This document shows positions 36,237-47,905 of a stretch of 64,000 nucleotides of DNA, in pieces; within the stretch, counting starts at the first letter, position 1; each line of letters opens with the position of its first letter. The stretch lies in assembly GCA_032207245.1 (NCBI GenBank), contig CM063509.1, positions 104,818,021 through 104,882,020 of the forward strand. The letters run 5' to 3'. The notes beneath the pieces were generated by a model that had not been told where the DNA came from, did not search any database, and saw nothing but the letters and a program-made list of their open reading frames with translations. Source of the DNA: Pardosa pseudoannulata (taxonomy: Eukaryota > Arthropoda > Arachnida > Araneae > Lycosidae). Position numbers and translations under genes: made by a program.

Positions 36237-37110
36237 CTCTCTTTCTCTCTTTCGCTCTCTCTCACTCTCTTTCTCTTTCACTCACTCACTCTTTTTTCTT
36301 TCGCTCTCTTTCTCTTTCTCTCTCTCACTCTCTCTCTTTCTCTTTCTCTCTCTCACTCTCTTTCTCTTTCTCTCTCACTATCTTTATCTCTCTTTCTCTC
36401 TCTATCCCTTCTCTTTTTCCACTCTCTCTTTCCCTCTTTCTCTCTCTATCCCTTCTCTTTTTCCACTCTCTCTTTCCCATTCTTTCTCTATATATATCCC
36501 TTCTCTTTTTCCACTCTCTCTTTCCCATTCTTTCTCTATATATATCCCTTCTCTCTTTCCACTCTCTTTTCCCACTCTTTCTCTCTCTCTATTTCTCTAT
36601 TTTTCTCTCACTCTTTCCCACTCTCTCTCACTCTCTTTCTCGTTTCTTTATCTCTCTTTCTCTTTCTCTCTCGCACTCTCTTTCCTCTTCTCCTCCCTCT
36701 TTCTCACTCTCTATACCTCTCTTTTTTTCTCTCTATCCCTTCTCTTTTTCCACTCTCTCTTTCCCATTCTTTCTCTCTCTCTATCTCTCCATTTTTTCTT
36801 TCACTCTTTCCCACTCTTTCTCACTCTCTATCTCTCTCTTTTTCTCTCACTCTTTCCCACTCTTTCTCTCTCTATCTTCTCTTTTACACTCTCTCTTTCC
36901 CACTTTTTCTTCTCTCTCTTCTCTTTTTCCACTCTCTCTTTCCCATTCTTTCTCTATATATATCCCTTCTCTTTTTCCACTCTCTCTCTCTATTTCTCCA
37001 TTTTTTCTCTCTCCTTTTCTCTCACTCTTTCCCACTCTTTCTCTCTCTCAAATTCCCTCTTTCCCATTCTTTCTCTCTTTCGCACTCTCCCTCCCTCCCT
37101 CTATCTCTCT
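36237..37110. repeat. Polypyrimidine (CTCTTTC)n tract, about 870 bp
   Basis: Almost pure C/T on the plus strand, built from CTCTCTTTCTC, TTTCCCACTC and 'cccttctctttttccac' units of roughly 40-60 bp repeated irregularly. The 355- and 334-residue Ser/Leu/Phe frames and their Arg/Glu/Lys complements are repeat read-through with no start context, domain or codon bias. Confidence 0.95.
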
Positions 37111-37198
<88 letters not shown>

Positions 37199-37199
37199 A

Positions 37200-37243
<44 letters not shown>
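37111..37243. repeat. (TA)n then (GT)n/(GA)n microsatellite
   Basis: About 80 bp of TA, then a short (TG)n and a 30-bp (GA)n run, immediately following the polypyrimidine tract. Confidence 0.95.
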
Positions 37244-37244
<1 letters not shown>

Positions 37245-38071
37245 CGTAATGATATTTTTAACCTAAAAAAGTAATGAACGTAAGTCTATCTTAAAATAAT
37301 TTTCGGACGATTCCGTTCTTTTCTGTCAAATCTTGGCGATTATCTTTTGTTCTTTCAATCAAATTAGCTAGCTCGAAAACACTATTAGTTCTTGCTGATC
37401 CCGCTTTATGTAGTTAGTTTTGCTTCCTATACGATATTAAGCGTCACCACGTGATTAACCGTTAATAACCCTCATTGGCTGACTCACACACTGATGTACG
37501 GGTTTTTCACCCCAGAAGTCTTCCAGAGACGGTGCTCCAATTTCTCTTTTCCAAAATTCTTTGTTTTCTCGGAATCTTCGGGAATTCCTTTTTCATTCGG
37601 CTACGTTTTTACTTACGACTGCACCCAAGCCAATGTGGATTCCCTTCCCTTTGTGATGCTCTAAATTTCCCATTACACTCATTCCCCCCCCACACACACA
37701 CACACATCAAATGCAAAGAGTTACTGGAAGCTATGGATGTACCGCTTCCCAAACAATCTAACAAATTTTAAACTTTTTACTCATTTATCTTTTCGTCTTT
37801 TAAATTCCGTATTCTCTGACTCTCCACAACCCTAACATATCCTGTGAAACGGACGCGTTTCATTTCATCTGTCAGCCATATTCTGCAGTTAGCATCGGCT
37901 GCGCATGCGTGTTGCCGCCAGAACACCGAGCGTGTTTCTATACTACGGGAATTGCTTTTTGTTTTTTCAGTTTAAGGAAACGCTGCAAAAAATGTCATAG
38001 AGATAATTTTCTAGTTTAAAAGTTTAGATGTTTGCTATCCAAATCAAAACTTCGTGTTGTAAAATAACGAC
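37244..38071. other. Unassigned; small GC-richer spot at about 37880-37935
   Basis: Mostly AT-rich. A short GC-rich patch contains 'tgcgcatgcgtgttgcc', which resembles an NRF1-type palindrome found in some promoters, but no adjacent exon is recognised. Confidence 0.35.
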
Positions 38072-38257
38072 TGCTGCTACCATATTGCAGTTGAGGTATG
38101 TCACAAGTGACATACGCGTCATAATGACGTCAAAAGTCATCATTATGACTCACAGAAAGGGAAATTTATGGTACCAAATTCCTATCTCTCCTGACTTTTG
38201 ACGTTCTTATGACGCGTAAGTCACCTGTGACATATCTAGACCACAATATGGTAGCAC
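38072..38257. mobile_element. MITE-alpha copy 1 (palindromic, about 186 bp)
   Basis: Left 'gctaccatattgcag' and right 'ccacaatatggtagca' are inverted. Subterminal 'gtcacaagtgacatacgcgtcataatgacg' (described in part) is echoed inverted on the right, so the element is largely self-complementary. Contains TGACGTCA at 38125-38132. No coding. Confidence 0.8.
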
Positions 38258-38288
38258 CCTAAACCATAGGGCTCGAAACCAAACTCAC

Positions 38289-38476
38289 GGTGCTACCATA
38301 TTACAATCGAGATATGTCACAGGCAACTTCCGCATCATAATGACTTCGGAAGCCGTCAGAGATGGAAATATGGTAACATAAATTCCGCTCTCTGCTGCAT
38401 CATGTTGACTACTTCTGACGTCATTATGACTCGGTTGTCGCCTGTGACGTTTCTCGACTGCAATATGTTATCAACC
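38289..38476. mobile_element. MITE-alpha copy 2
   Basis: Starts GGTGCTACCATATTACAAT and ends in a decayed inverted terminus ('gcaatatgttatcaacc'). The interior 'gatatgtcacaggcaac' is inverted on the right as 'tcgcctgtgacgtttct'. TGACGTCA lies at 38416-38423. Confidence 0.78.
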
Positions 38477-39035
38477 TCAAATATGCAGATTTTCTTACCT
38501 CTGTTACTATAGAGAAAGTGCATGTTTGTAAACAAACACGAGTGCTGACTACAACTCAACTTTTCGTTGGCAAAACATTGCTTGTTTTCATTGTATCGTA
38601 TGATCTTCGATATGGATCACGTATACAACAAAACAAAATTTTATTTAAGGTAAGGGGAAGGAAACATCAGAAACTGGCCAAGTAATTCAAAATAGATTTT
38701 TTAGCACTTACAAAATATATATATATATATATTTTTTAAAAATTAAACACTTTACACAGTACTATTAAGTATCATAATCAAAGTACAACTACTTTGATTA
38801 TGTTAACAGGCACAATAAACTATTACATAAATAAGAATCTAATAAAAATATGCAAAACCTGATCATTTTAAAGACAAAAAATATTTGCATTTATAGGTAC
38901 AGTACTTCTCAAAAAAACATAGAAAATAAATACATTAGAAATATGAAAAAAAGATCTTGGTAATAATAAAAAATTCTTAGAGCATATTAATTTTATATAA
39001 TCTATTACATTACAGTAAGGTTAACGTTTTATTAC
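38477..39035. other. Unassigned AT-rich DNA
   Basis: No gene recognised; a short TA run is present near 38717. If the THAP exon is part of a gene, this would be its downstream intron. Confidence 0.35.
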
Positions 39036-39213
39036 CTTTATGAAAATGTTTGCCGAAAATTCTTGAAGAAGAACTTGGAGTCCAGTCTTGCCTTTTCAAA
39101 TCTTTTATCCGAAGCATTCGCAATGTAGGATCTTTAGGAAAACAATAAAATTCACTATATTCGCCTTCTTTGAAACGCTTAGTATAGCCATACGCACAAC
39201 AGCTTGTTACCAT
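39036..39213 (-). pseudogene. THAP zinc-finger exon with lost zinc ligands
   Basis: From ATG at 39213: 'MVTSCCAYGYTKRFKEGE' ... 'FYCFPKDPTLRMLRI' ... 'LKRQDWTPSSSSRIFGKHF', then a potential donor (CATAAAG/GTAATA at 39036/39035). This is the THAP domain pattern (Met-x-x-x-Cys, FPKDP, W, ...HF). The THAP fold uses C-x(2-4)-C-x(35-50)-C-x2-H; here the second Cys is Tyr10 and the Cys of the final C-x2-H is Phe, so the zinc site is broken. Upstream lie TGACGTCATGCGC (39317-39329), promoter-like. It may be a decayed host THAP gene or a P-element-type transposase relic. Confidence 0.7.
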
Positions 39214-39407
39214 TTTCAGATAATTGACAAAATTAAAACACCAATAACAAGCACAATCCGTAGAAAATTCAAATGTTTTGCCAACGAGGAAGTTGAGCTG
39301 CAATTTTCACTGCACCTGACGTCATGCGCACATTCTCTATTAAAATAAAAGCGCAATAAATGAAGCATTTTATTTCCTCTTGAAAACAAAGTTTACATTG
39401 ACATAAG

Positions 39408-39556
39408 TTACCACCATACTGGGGTCGAGATATGTCACAGGCGACTTCTGCGTCATTATGAGAGGAGAATTTATAGTAACAAATTCCTATCCGTGACGAT
39501 TTCTGACGTTAAAATGAAGTAGAAATCACCTGTGATATATCTGTGATAAACTGAAA
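39408..39556. mobile_element. MITE-alpha copy 3, shortened
   Basis: Left end 'taccaccatactggggtc' followed by 'gagatatgtcacaggcgac'. Internal 'aattcctatccgtgacg' and inverted right part 'tcacctgtgatatatct' are recognisable, but the right terminus is lost. Its CRE-like site is mutated (tgacgtta). Confidence 0.65.
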
Positions 39557-39904
39557 ATTCGATTTTTATTCCCCAACCGTAAATGTTAAACTAGAACAGG
39601 GCGCTTTAAGTAAAACAAACAAAGACAGGCATGAATGGGTCGGTATACTCATCCAAGTTCAGTAAGTCGATACGCTCATCTATGTGTAACTGCAACTGCT
39701 TGAAAAAAAATAATAAATAAAGACGACGCACCAACGAATTGACCGAATAGAACTAAAATCGGTAGATGTTATGTACTTGTACAAAAAAAAAATTATTATA
39801 ATTTGGGAAAAAATAGATGATTTATTCAAGTATAGAGCTTCACAAAGTGAAAAACTCAATAATGCGTTTGTCCATCTGTGGGCCTTATGCAAGCAGTTAT
39901 TAGG
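39557..39904. other. Unassigned DNA
   Basis: No gene recognised between MITE-alpha copy 3 and the Tc1 pseudogene. Confidence 0.35.
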
Positions 39905-40700
39905 CTTGGCATTTATTTATAGAAGTGGTGGATATATCCTCCTGAGGGATATTGTGACAAATTATGTCCAAATGGCGAGTTAGATCGTCAAAATCCCAAG
40001 CTGGTTGGAGGGCCCTGCCCATAATGCTGCAAATGTGCTCAATAGGAGCGAGATCCAGGTACCTCGCTGTCCAAGATAGCGTTCGGCAAGCACAAAGACA
40101 AGCAGTAGAAACACGTGCACTTTGGGGCCAAACATTATCCAGATCAAAGGTAAACCCATGATGGTGTGACATGAAGGGCAACACAACAAGACGTAGTACT
40201 TCATCAAAGTACTGCTGTGCTGTAAAGGTGCCATGAATGACAGTCAAAGGCGTACTACTATGAAATGAAATGTTACACCAGATCATAACTCCTGGTTGTC
40301 GGCCTGTAGGCCGGCAGACAGTCACGTTGGAATAAATCCCACCGTTGTCCGGGGCGTCTCCAGACACGTAATCGCTGGTTATTGGGGCTCAGTTCAAAGT
40401 TGGATTCATCACTAAAGACTATTCTACTCCAGTCAATGACATTCCAGTTCGAATAAACCCGACACCACTGCAAACGGCCTTGTCGTTCTACAGAGGTCAA
40501 TGGTAGTCGGCGGAAGGGGCGCTGTGACCTCAGCCCCCCTTAAGTGAGCCACCTATGAATGGTCGTTACGGTCACTGAAGTACTAGCTGCACGTACAACT
40601 GATGATAATGATGCATCTGAGACTGTGAGTGTCGCTCTGAGGATTGCTCGGTCCTCATGTTCTGTCGTTTCTCTAAGCACACCGCTTCCTTCTTGACAAA
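39905..40700 (-). pseudogene. Tc1-like transposase, broken
   Basis: Minus strand, three joined frames. N-terminal part (about 40540-40665): 'TTEHEDRAILRATLTVSD' and 'TIHRWLT', then a TAA stop near 40542. Next (40285-40535): 'RPFRRLPLTSVERQGRLQW', 'WSRIVFSDESNFEL' with the first catalytic Asp, and 'RVWRRPGQRW'. After a frameshift at about 40290-40340: 'GVMIWCNISF', 'TFDLDNVWPQSARV' with the second Asp, and 'YLDLAPIEHICSIMGR' with the Glu. All three DDE residues are still readable, but the stop and frameshift prevent expression. TIRs were not located. Confidence 0.9.
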
Positions 40701-40739
40701 TGTAAACACAGGGCTCAGGTGAACTGGTGCGGACCTAAC

Positions 40740-41170
40740 AGTCCCAGGTTCAAGGCGAACCTAAAAATACAATCTGCGGACAGGTGCCGACAGATACCGT
40801 TGTACAGGGGTACAACTGGGTCTCCTTGATTTCCACACAAAACTGAAGAAAAGATCTAAAAAAAAAACCAACCACCGCAAGTAAAACCTCCGTTCGTTCT
40901 CCTCTCTGGACTCTCTCAGGCAAAAAACTCGTTGCGCCTGATGTCACCTTTCCCTTTTCCCATTGGCTTTTCCTTCCCTCGTCGCCGTCCTGGTTGCCTC
41001 TGATTGGTTCCTTTGCTGGCGCCTCACATTCTGACATTTCGGTGTCGCGTCCGACCTTCCAATTACCTCGGACATCTCCAGGCGTGAAGTGAAAACCCTT
41101 TGTAGTATAGTGTCAAAAACCCAGACAGAAAGTCGCCTTGGCCTGGGCTTTAACAAAACCTCTTTGTGAA
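40740..41170. promoter_or_regulatory. GC-rich promoter-like segment with several CCAAT boxes
   Basis: Clearly higher GC than the surroundings. CCAAT words on the minus strand occur at about 40962-40968 (GCCAATGGG) and about 41001-41009 (AACCAATCAG), with a further AATTGG at 41062. It lies upstream (on the minus strand) of the Tc1 relic and the THAP exon. It could be an old promoter or an LTR; no initiator, TATA box or exon is proven. The 70-95-codon minus frames are not recognisable proteins. Confidence 0.3.
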
Positions 41171-42370
41171 GCCAGTGGGGTGTAGCAATTTTACACTGTC
41201 TACCTCAGTACACGGAATGAAATTCGCAAAGAATTTATGAATCCTGCAATCGGAATTTCTCCTATTAAATATGCTGCCAGTTGAGCAAATAAGATGCTCT
41301 GCAGCGACACCCGGTCATTCATCGGCCATGAAACTTTAAAATTTTGCATTTTCCGTCGAAACCTGTATGAATATCAATTAGTGTCCAATTTGCATTACAT
41401 CATCTCGGTAGGTCGTAGTGCGTTGTTTTTCCCCCGAAGAATGTAGCATGCTAATATTGTTTTAATTCATAAACTTTTGTTGATTATTGTCGCCAAATGT
41501 TATGTGGACAGACCTATCCACACATTTATGTATGTGTGTGTGTGTGTAACCAGCAAAATAATTCTCGCCAATCACACATGGAATTTAAGCCCCTATTCTT
41601 TGAATTTCCCAGTCTATAAAAAAACCTAAGTGATTTGAAGTCGTGGCAAATCACTTATATTGGCACTAATCACTTAGATTCACTTTTATCGGAGAGAATA
41701 ATTTCCCTAATTACACATATATATGCATATAGAGATATACACATAAATATTTTTAACCGTACTTGGTGTGGAATTTTTACTTACTTAATCTCAAAATCTG
41801 GCATATCATGTATAAGAAACGAATCATCGGCGCTTTAAAGATCGGATATCGTGGAAAGCTTGAAATATATTTCCGATATCCTTGAAAATATCGGATATTG
41901 ATGACATGCCTGTGAAGTATTGCTTTTCAATAAATGCGTTCTCAAAATATCTTGCGGAAATGAAACTTTAATTTCAGGGATCACATGTTTTGTTAAAACG
42001 TGTGGTTGAAAATGGGAAACTTATCAAATTTTGCTAGTAATATAGGTGCAGACAAGTTGTATAACACGAGAATGAACATAAGGTTAATGGCTCTTTTATT
42101 TCATTTTTTTAACAAATATATGTAATGAGACTGACTTCTCGATGGGGGGTTGCAGTCAAGGCCATAAAAATGATACCGTTTCAGCTAAAGACATTTATTA
42201 AGATAACTTTGAAGGACGGGTTCCCACTTCATCATAGGGGCAAACTGAAGGGTCAGCTAGCATGAAGTTCTATGTACAAGACAAGTAACACCTGGGTCAA
42301 CATCTGTGGGAAAATATCTCTAGAAAAATCTGTCTCCGCTAGCGTGTATCTCCTTTTTATTTGGAAATTT
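41171..42370. other. Unassigned DNA
   Basis: No gene recognised. A short (GT)n run lies at about 41535-41550. Confidence 0.4.
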
Positions 42371-42708
42371 CCTAAATTGTCCGCTAGGGCCATGTAGGTT
42401 TATAATTGGCCAGGCCCCTTCTCTGAGGGCGTAACCTGTAGCCCCAGTGGTCAATTTAGGTTAGGGGTTAAAAAGGAGAATGGAAAATGACGCGGGAATT
42501 TTTACCCTTGATTTAAGTTTTGAAAACATATTGTAAGGAAAATTCTCAGGGGTTTTCAAAACTTAAATCAAGGGTAAAAATTCCCGCGTCATTTTCCATT
42601 CCCCTTTTTAACCCCTAACCTAAATTGACCACTGGGGCTACAGGTTACGCCCTCAGAGAAGGGGCCTGGCCAATTATAAACCTACATGGCCCTAGCGGAC
42701 AATTTAGG
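42371..42708. repeat. Near-perfect palindrome: 157-bp arms, 24-bp spacer
   Basis: Arm 1 (42371-42527) and arm 2 (42552-42708) are reverse complements over 157 bp with, by my alignment, one mismatch (ggagaa in arm 1, ggggaa equivalent in arm 2). The arm contains 'gtccgctagggccatg', 'ccttctctgagggcgtaacc' and 'gacgcgggaatttttaccc'. It is GC-richer than the flanks. No coding is seen. Confidence 0.95.
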
Positions 42709-42790
42709 TTAGGGGTTAAAAAGGGGAATGGAAAATGACGCGGGAATTTTTACCCTTGATTTAAGTTTTGAAAACTCCTGAGAATTTTCC
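42709..42790. repeat. Third, partial copy of the palindrome arm
   Basis: Immediately after arm 2, the inner half of arm 1 recurs in direct orientation ('ttaggggttaaaaagggg' to 'gttttgaaaac'), followed by 'tcctgagaattttcctgac', which is inverted relative to the palindrome's central spacer. The TA-rich tract starts right after it. Confidence 0.88.
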
Positions 42791-43740
<950 letters not shown>

Positions 43741-43848
43741 AAATATATATAATAAAATATTTATATACCTTCAGATGCTATCATGTGTAATCCCAATCAA
43801 AGTGTGTGTAGTCTGTGTCTCAATGCACAAATACACACACATATATAC

Positions 43849-44582
43849 TGTGACGACTTCAGTGTTCTTGAGTGAAGAAGTATCACGGACTTAACAGAAT
43901 TTGAAATCACTTTTATTTTCTGGAGTAAATACTGGTTTTATACAAAGTGATTCTAATCTCCCAAAACAAGTCGAAATGTAAAGAATTCTTGCTTGCATAA
44001 CATTACCACGACGATCACAGTCGGAAAAAAAGATTAAATAATTTCACAAAATGGGGAGGCCTTTCCAGGTTGCAATGCAAACCCAATCTATCCCCCGTTC
44101 GATGTCCGAGACCCTGCCGTTCCTTATGTGAGCGGACTTTACGAGTCTCCCGAACGTAATCACTAAAAAACTGGTTCCGATCAAAAATCGCGGAAACCTC
44201 CACGAGGTAAAAGCACCTACATACAAAAATGTCGAAAAGCCCCGAGTCGCAAAAATCTATGCTTTTTACACCTGGAGGTCAGTTACGGTCCCACCAACCA
44301 TTTTTTGGTCAGTTACTATTCCAGTTACCCGAGAACTCCAGCTAAGGTTACAGCTAGTTTTTTTAGTTGAACTCTCATTCGCTAGCTATCCCAATTCTGG
44401 AATTCTCGAGGCAATCCTCCGGGATCATTACCGCGACCGATCAGGGCGTGAAGCCTATTCAACCGAACTGTCAACATTCCAGATACTGCGTCGCCGCGCT
44501 ATTGTAGTCAGGTCGAAACAGGAGGGATTCAGATCAGCTGATTTCAGTCGTTAGTGTTCTGAACAAAAGGGGGGGGGTCTTT

Positions 44583-44585
<3 letters not shown>
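43849..44585 (-). mobile_element. Solo LTR, family L1, copy 3 (737 bp)
   Basis: Starts TGTGACGACTTCAGTG and ends GTCTTTACA, co-linear with 24294-25038 along its whole length ('cacttttattttctggagt', 'gaatctatcccccgttcg'-type blocks). Sense strand is minus by the AATAAA and TATA order. Flanking 4-mers are atac and atat. A (TA)n run follows at 44586-44631. No internal retroelement sequence is adjacent. Confidence 0.72.
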
Positions 44586-44629
<44 letters not shown>

Positions 44630-46847
44630 GTAATAATAAAATTCTATTAAAGTAAAGTCCTAACTTAAATGTATTCTGTTTTCCATTGAAAATCTAGACT
44701 CCCTATAAATAAATTCTAAAGAACAATTTTCCTAATAATGGCAGCGAACACTCATTTCCTGGCAACTTGAATTTAGAATCGCAGTCCCGTTGATTCATTT
44801 TTTCCGCGCATTGTAGAGGTACTATATCTTCTAGAATAAACTAGAAGTAATTAAAGAGACGTGATTGGTTACCGGAATGACATCCTTTGTGGAGCCACAC
44901 TCCTTCCAATAGTTAATAAAAGAGCTGACACACAGATTTCGTGGCTTTTTCCTTTAAGATCTCTATGTAAACAATATCATCAAAATATTTCTGTGTTTTG
45001 CTTTTTTTCCCTACGGAGATGTGTGTATTTAGTGTCATTTTATGTTCTAAATAGAAGATGTTTTTGTAAGCGAACGTATGCATCAATTTGCTTGGCTAAT
45101 ACAATTAATAATGGCTTTACAGTTGTAAAATATTTTGACTCTAATATTTCCCCTTTACATTATATTTTATGATCAGTTACTAGTTGTGATCATTACATTA
45201 TTTTATTTATGTTTTCTAAAAGTTTGTGTGTCAAAAAATGGCAACGTTATTATTATTATTATTATCATTATTATTATTATTTTTTTGAGAGTTTAGAATT
45301 TTTTTCTGAAGTTGATGTTATAATAAAAATGGCGTTTATTTGTCGGTAAAAGAGAGTTTTTTATTTAGAGTAAAAAGAGAGTGATTTGTTTTAACAACAG
45401 TGATGACTACAGTATTTTTAAAATTATGTGGACTTTTTACATATATGTTTACATATATGTGTGTGTGCATCTAAAGAAAAAAATAAAATAAATCTCATAA
45501 CAAATGAAGATATTAGTTACAAAAACTTTTAAATTATTAGTAGAAATAATTAAAATTGAATAAATAATTGGCATAAAAAAGTTTGCTACATATTTTAATG
45601 AGTATGCTCATTAAAATAAGCTCAAATAACTCATTTATTAGTTATTATGATTTAATTCTTACATTAGATGTTGTATAAATTACGTAAGTGAATACCTAAT
45701 AACAATTTTTTAAATTTTACTTAATAGAAGAAATGTTGATTACTTGTAATTTTAAACTAAATATTTTTTACATGTGTTTATTATTACCATTCTGTAAATA
45801 AAACGGTAATAAATGTAAATGTATGTATATATATAAAGCTATTTTATTGTGTGTATAAAAACATAGATATTAATGTTTTTTTGCTTTGCAGACTTTTACT
45901 TGATGTGAAATTCTCGAGATCATATTGGTGCGCCGAAAAAGATAAAAAGTTCCGGAACACAGTTGTAGTCCAAATTTATTTTTAATGGAAAAATAGCATG
46001 ATATCTACATATTAAAAGTAACCCCAAAATAATATTTGCTTAACAAAATTGTTAGTTACTTCGTTTAATAAATTCCGGAAATAAATAATAATAATAATAA
46101 TAATGGCTTCAATGGCAGCTGTCATTAATGCATATGCTCATTTGCCCGCAGCTGGCATAATGGGACATTCAAAGAATGAGAAATTTGAAGAATTACGATT
46201 TCCCGTCACAAACAATTTAATTAAATTTGTAGGAAAACCGAAGAACCCAAGACCAAAGAACTGAAGTGAGGTGATTATAAAATGTATTCCGGATCTTTGA
46301 ATTATTTTTGATTAAGAGATTCCCTCTTGACTTTTGGCAACTTGTTAAATGCACTTACGGCAGAACATCCTGTAACACTGGGGTTCGTTAATAACAACAG
46401 GGAAATTTTTTGCACAGTTTTTGACTACGGAATCTTTTATTTTTCAATGATGTTGTCGCGTGAACTCTCGTTCTGCTTGGAGCAGCTGGGTGACCGCTCA
46501 ACTCGTAAAGATATAAGTGACGCGTTCTGAAGAAAAAAGATTGAACTCTCGGCTATTATTTAAGAGATGCGGAATTTTCTGTTTTAATATACGTTGTAAC
46601 TTGTCTTTGATGTTGTGACAATAAATCGTTTTTTTTTAAGGCTAATATCATTCAATCACTGTAAAAGAATCTGAATTAATTAAATAATTTAAACAACAAA
46701 TGTGTTCTGTATTTAAAATAAGAATTAAATGCAATGGATGGTTTCACAGCTCTTGCTTTTTACATATTTTACAAAATTATCCCTGTCTGAAATTAGTGGG
46801 AGAGAAATTAAGACCAATAATACAAATATAAATATCCATAATATCCA
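44586..46847. other. TA run, then unassigned AT-rich DNA
   Basis: (TA)n at 44586-44631, (TTA)n at about 45246-45285 and (AAT)n at about 46087-46103. The open frames at 44861-45172 and 46327-46530 have no recognisable domain. Confidence 0.4.
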
Positions 46848-47905
46848 TATAAATTTGAAAAAGTTGATAGCTTTACATATCTAGGTTCTGAAATTAACAT
46901 TAACAATAATATCACATCTGAAATTCAGAGGAGAATCAATGCTGCCAACAGATGTTTTTATGGGTTAAAGAAGTATCAAAGAGTGCTACCATACTGTGGT
47001 CGAGATATGTCACAAATGACTTTCACGTCATAATGACGTCAAATGTCACCAGATATTTAACCTTTTAAGCGGCGGCATCTTAACGAAATTTTCATAAATT
47101 TCCTTTTCAGTCGTGTCATAATGATAACTTTTAACATCATTATGACGCTTATGTCACCTATGACATAGTGGACTACAATATGGTAGCACCCTAAAATCAA
47201 ACCTGAATAAAAGGAAATTAAACTATTGATTTATAAATGCCTAATGAGGCCCATACTCACAGACTCATCAGAAATTTGGACGGTGGCACAAAATGATGAA
47301 AATGCTCTTGGAGTCTTTGAGCAATGGATACTAAGAGCTGTGTTTGGAAGAACACAAGTTGGTGGCGTTTGGCATAGACGATCAAATTTAGAACTTTACC
47401 ATGCCTTCAAAGAACCTGACATCATCAAAATCCATAGAATCAAATGAGCTAGTCATGTGAGGGAAACGATGTGTCGCGAGCGTTATTCTGACGTCAAATG
47501 TAACGTATATTTCTTATAAAGCTTATTCTCTGTGTATGGCAACTTGGCCATTATAATTAATGTTATGAAGTGGTTGGAATGAAAAAGGTTTGCATGGAGG
47601 TGCTGTGTCTTCATGTTTAAAACTACAGTTTTTTAGCATAAAAGGTCAAGTGTACCTTTTTTAATGCACGGAACAAGTCACATCAGTTATTCGAATGAAC
47701 AAAGAACATTCTATACAAAAAATATTTTTGGCCCAGCTCTCTGGAACACGAACTAGGGGCCAACCCAACCTCAGGGGGTTGATTGAGTCAATTGCCTAGA
47801 AAAGAGAGGAGAATTTAATTGGAACATCATGGCCAAGAAAAGAGAGGCTTGGAGGAAAATTTTTGAGAAAGCCAGGGCCACCAGGGGCTGTCGAGTCATT
47901 AAGAA
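46848..47905 (+). pseudogene. RTE/BovB-like non-LTR retrotransposon remnant, interrupted by a MITE
   Basis: Readable pieces in order: 'FEKVDSFTYLGSEIN', 'ITSEIQRRINAANRCFYGLK' (46848-46975), then the MITE at 46981-47191, then 'KSNLNKRKLN', and after a frameshift 'LIYKCLMRPILTDSSEIWTV' and 'VFEQWILRAVFGRTQ', 'GVWHRRSNLELY', 'EPDIIKIHRIK' (47226-47447). A decayed C-terminal tail follows at about 47820-47905. These are the thumb and post-RT regions of RTE-type ORF2; the RT core and endonuclease are missing. Same family type as 19655-20165. Confidence 0.85.
46981..47191. mobile_element. MITE-alpha copy 4 (211 bp), inserted in the RTE remnant
   Basis: GAGTGCTACCATACTG at left and the inverted TATGGTAGCACCC at right. 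It splits the RTE reading 'YGLKK...' from 'KSNLNKR', so its boundaries are defined by the interrupted frame. It contains TGACGTCA at 47034-47041 and a mirrored 'cattatgacgctt' on the right. No clear TSD. Confidence 0.85.

Noticed and set aside
36125..37215. Overlapping 355- and 334-codon plus-strand open frames and Arg/Glu/Lys-rich minus frames
   Set aside because: Pure translation of a CT-rich simple repeat in every frame; no domain, start context or codon bias.
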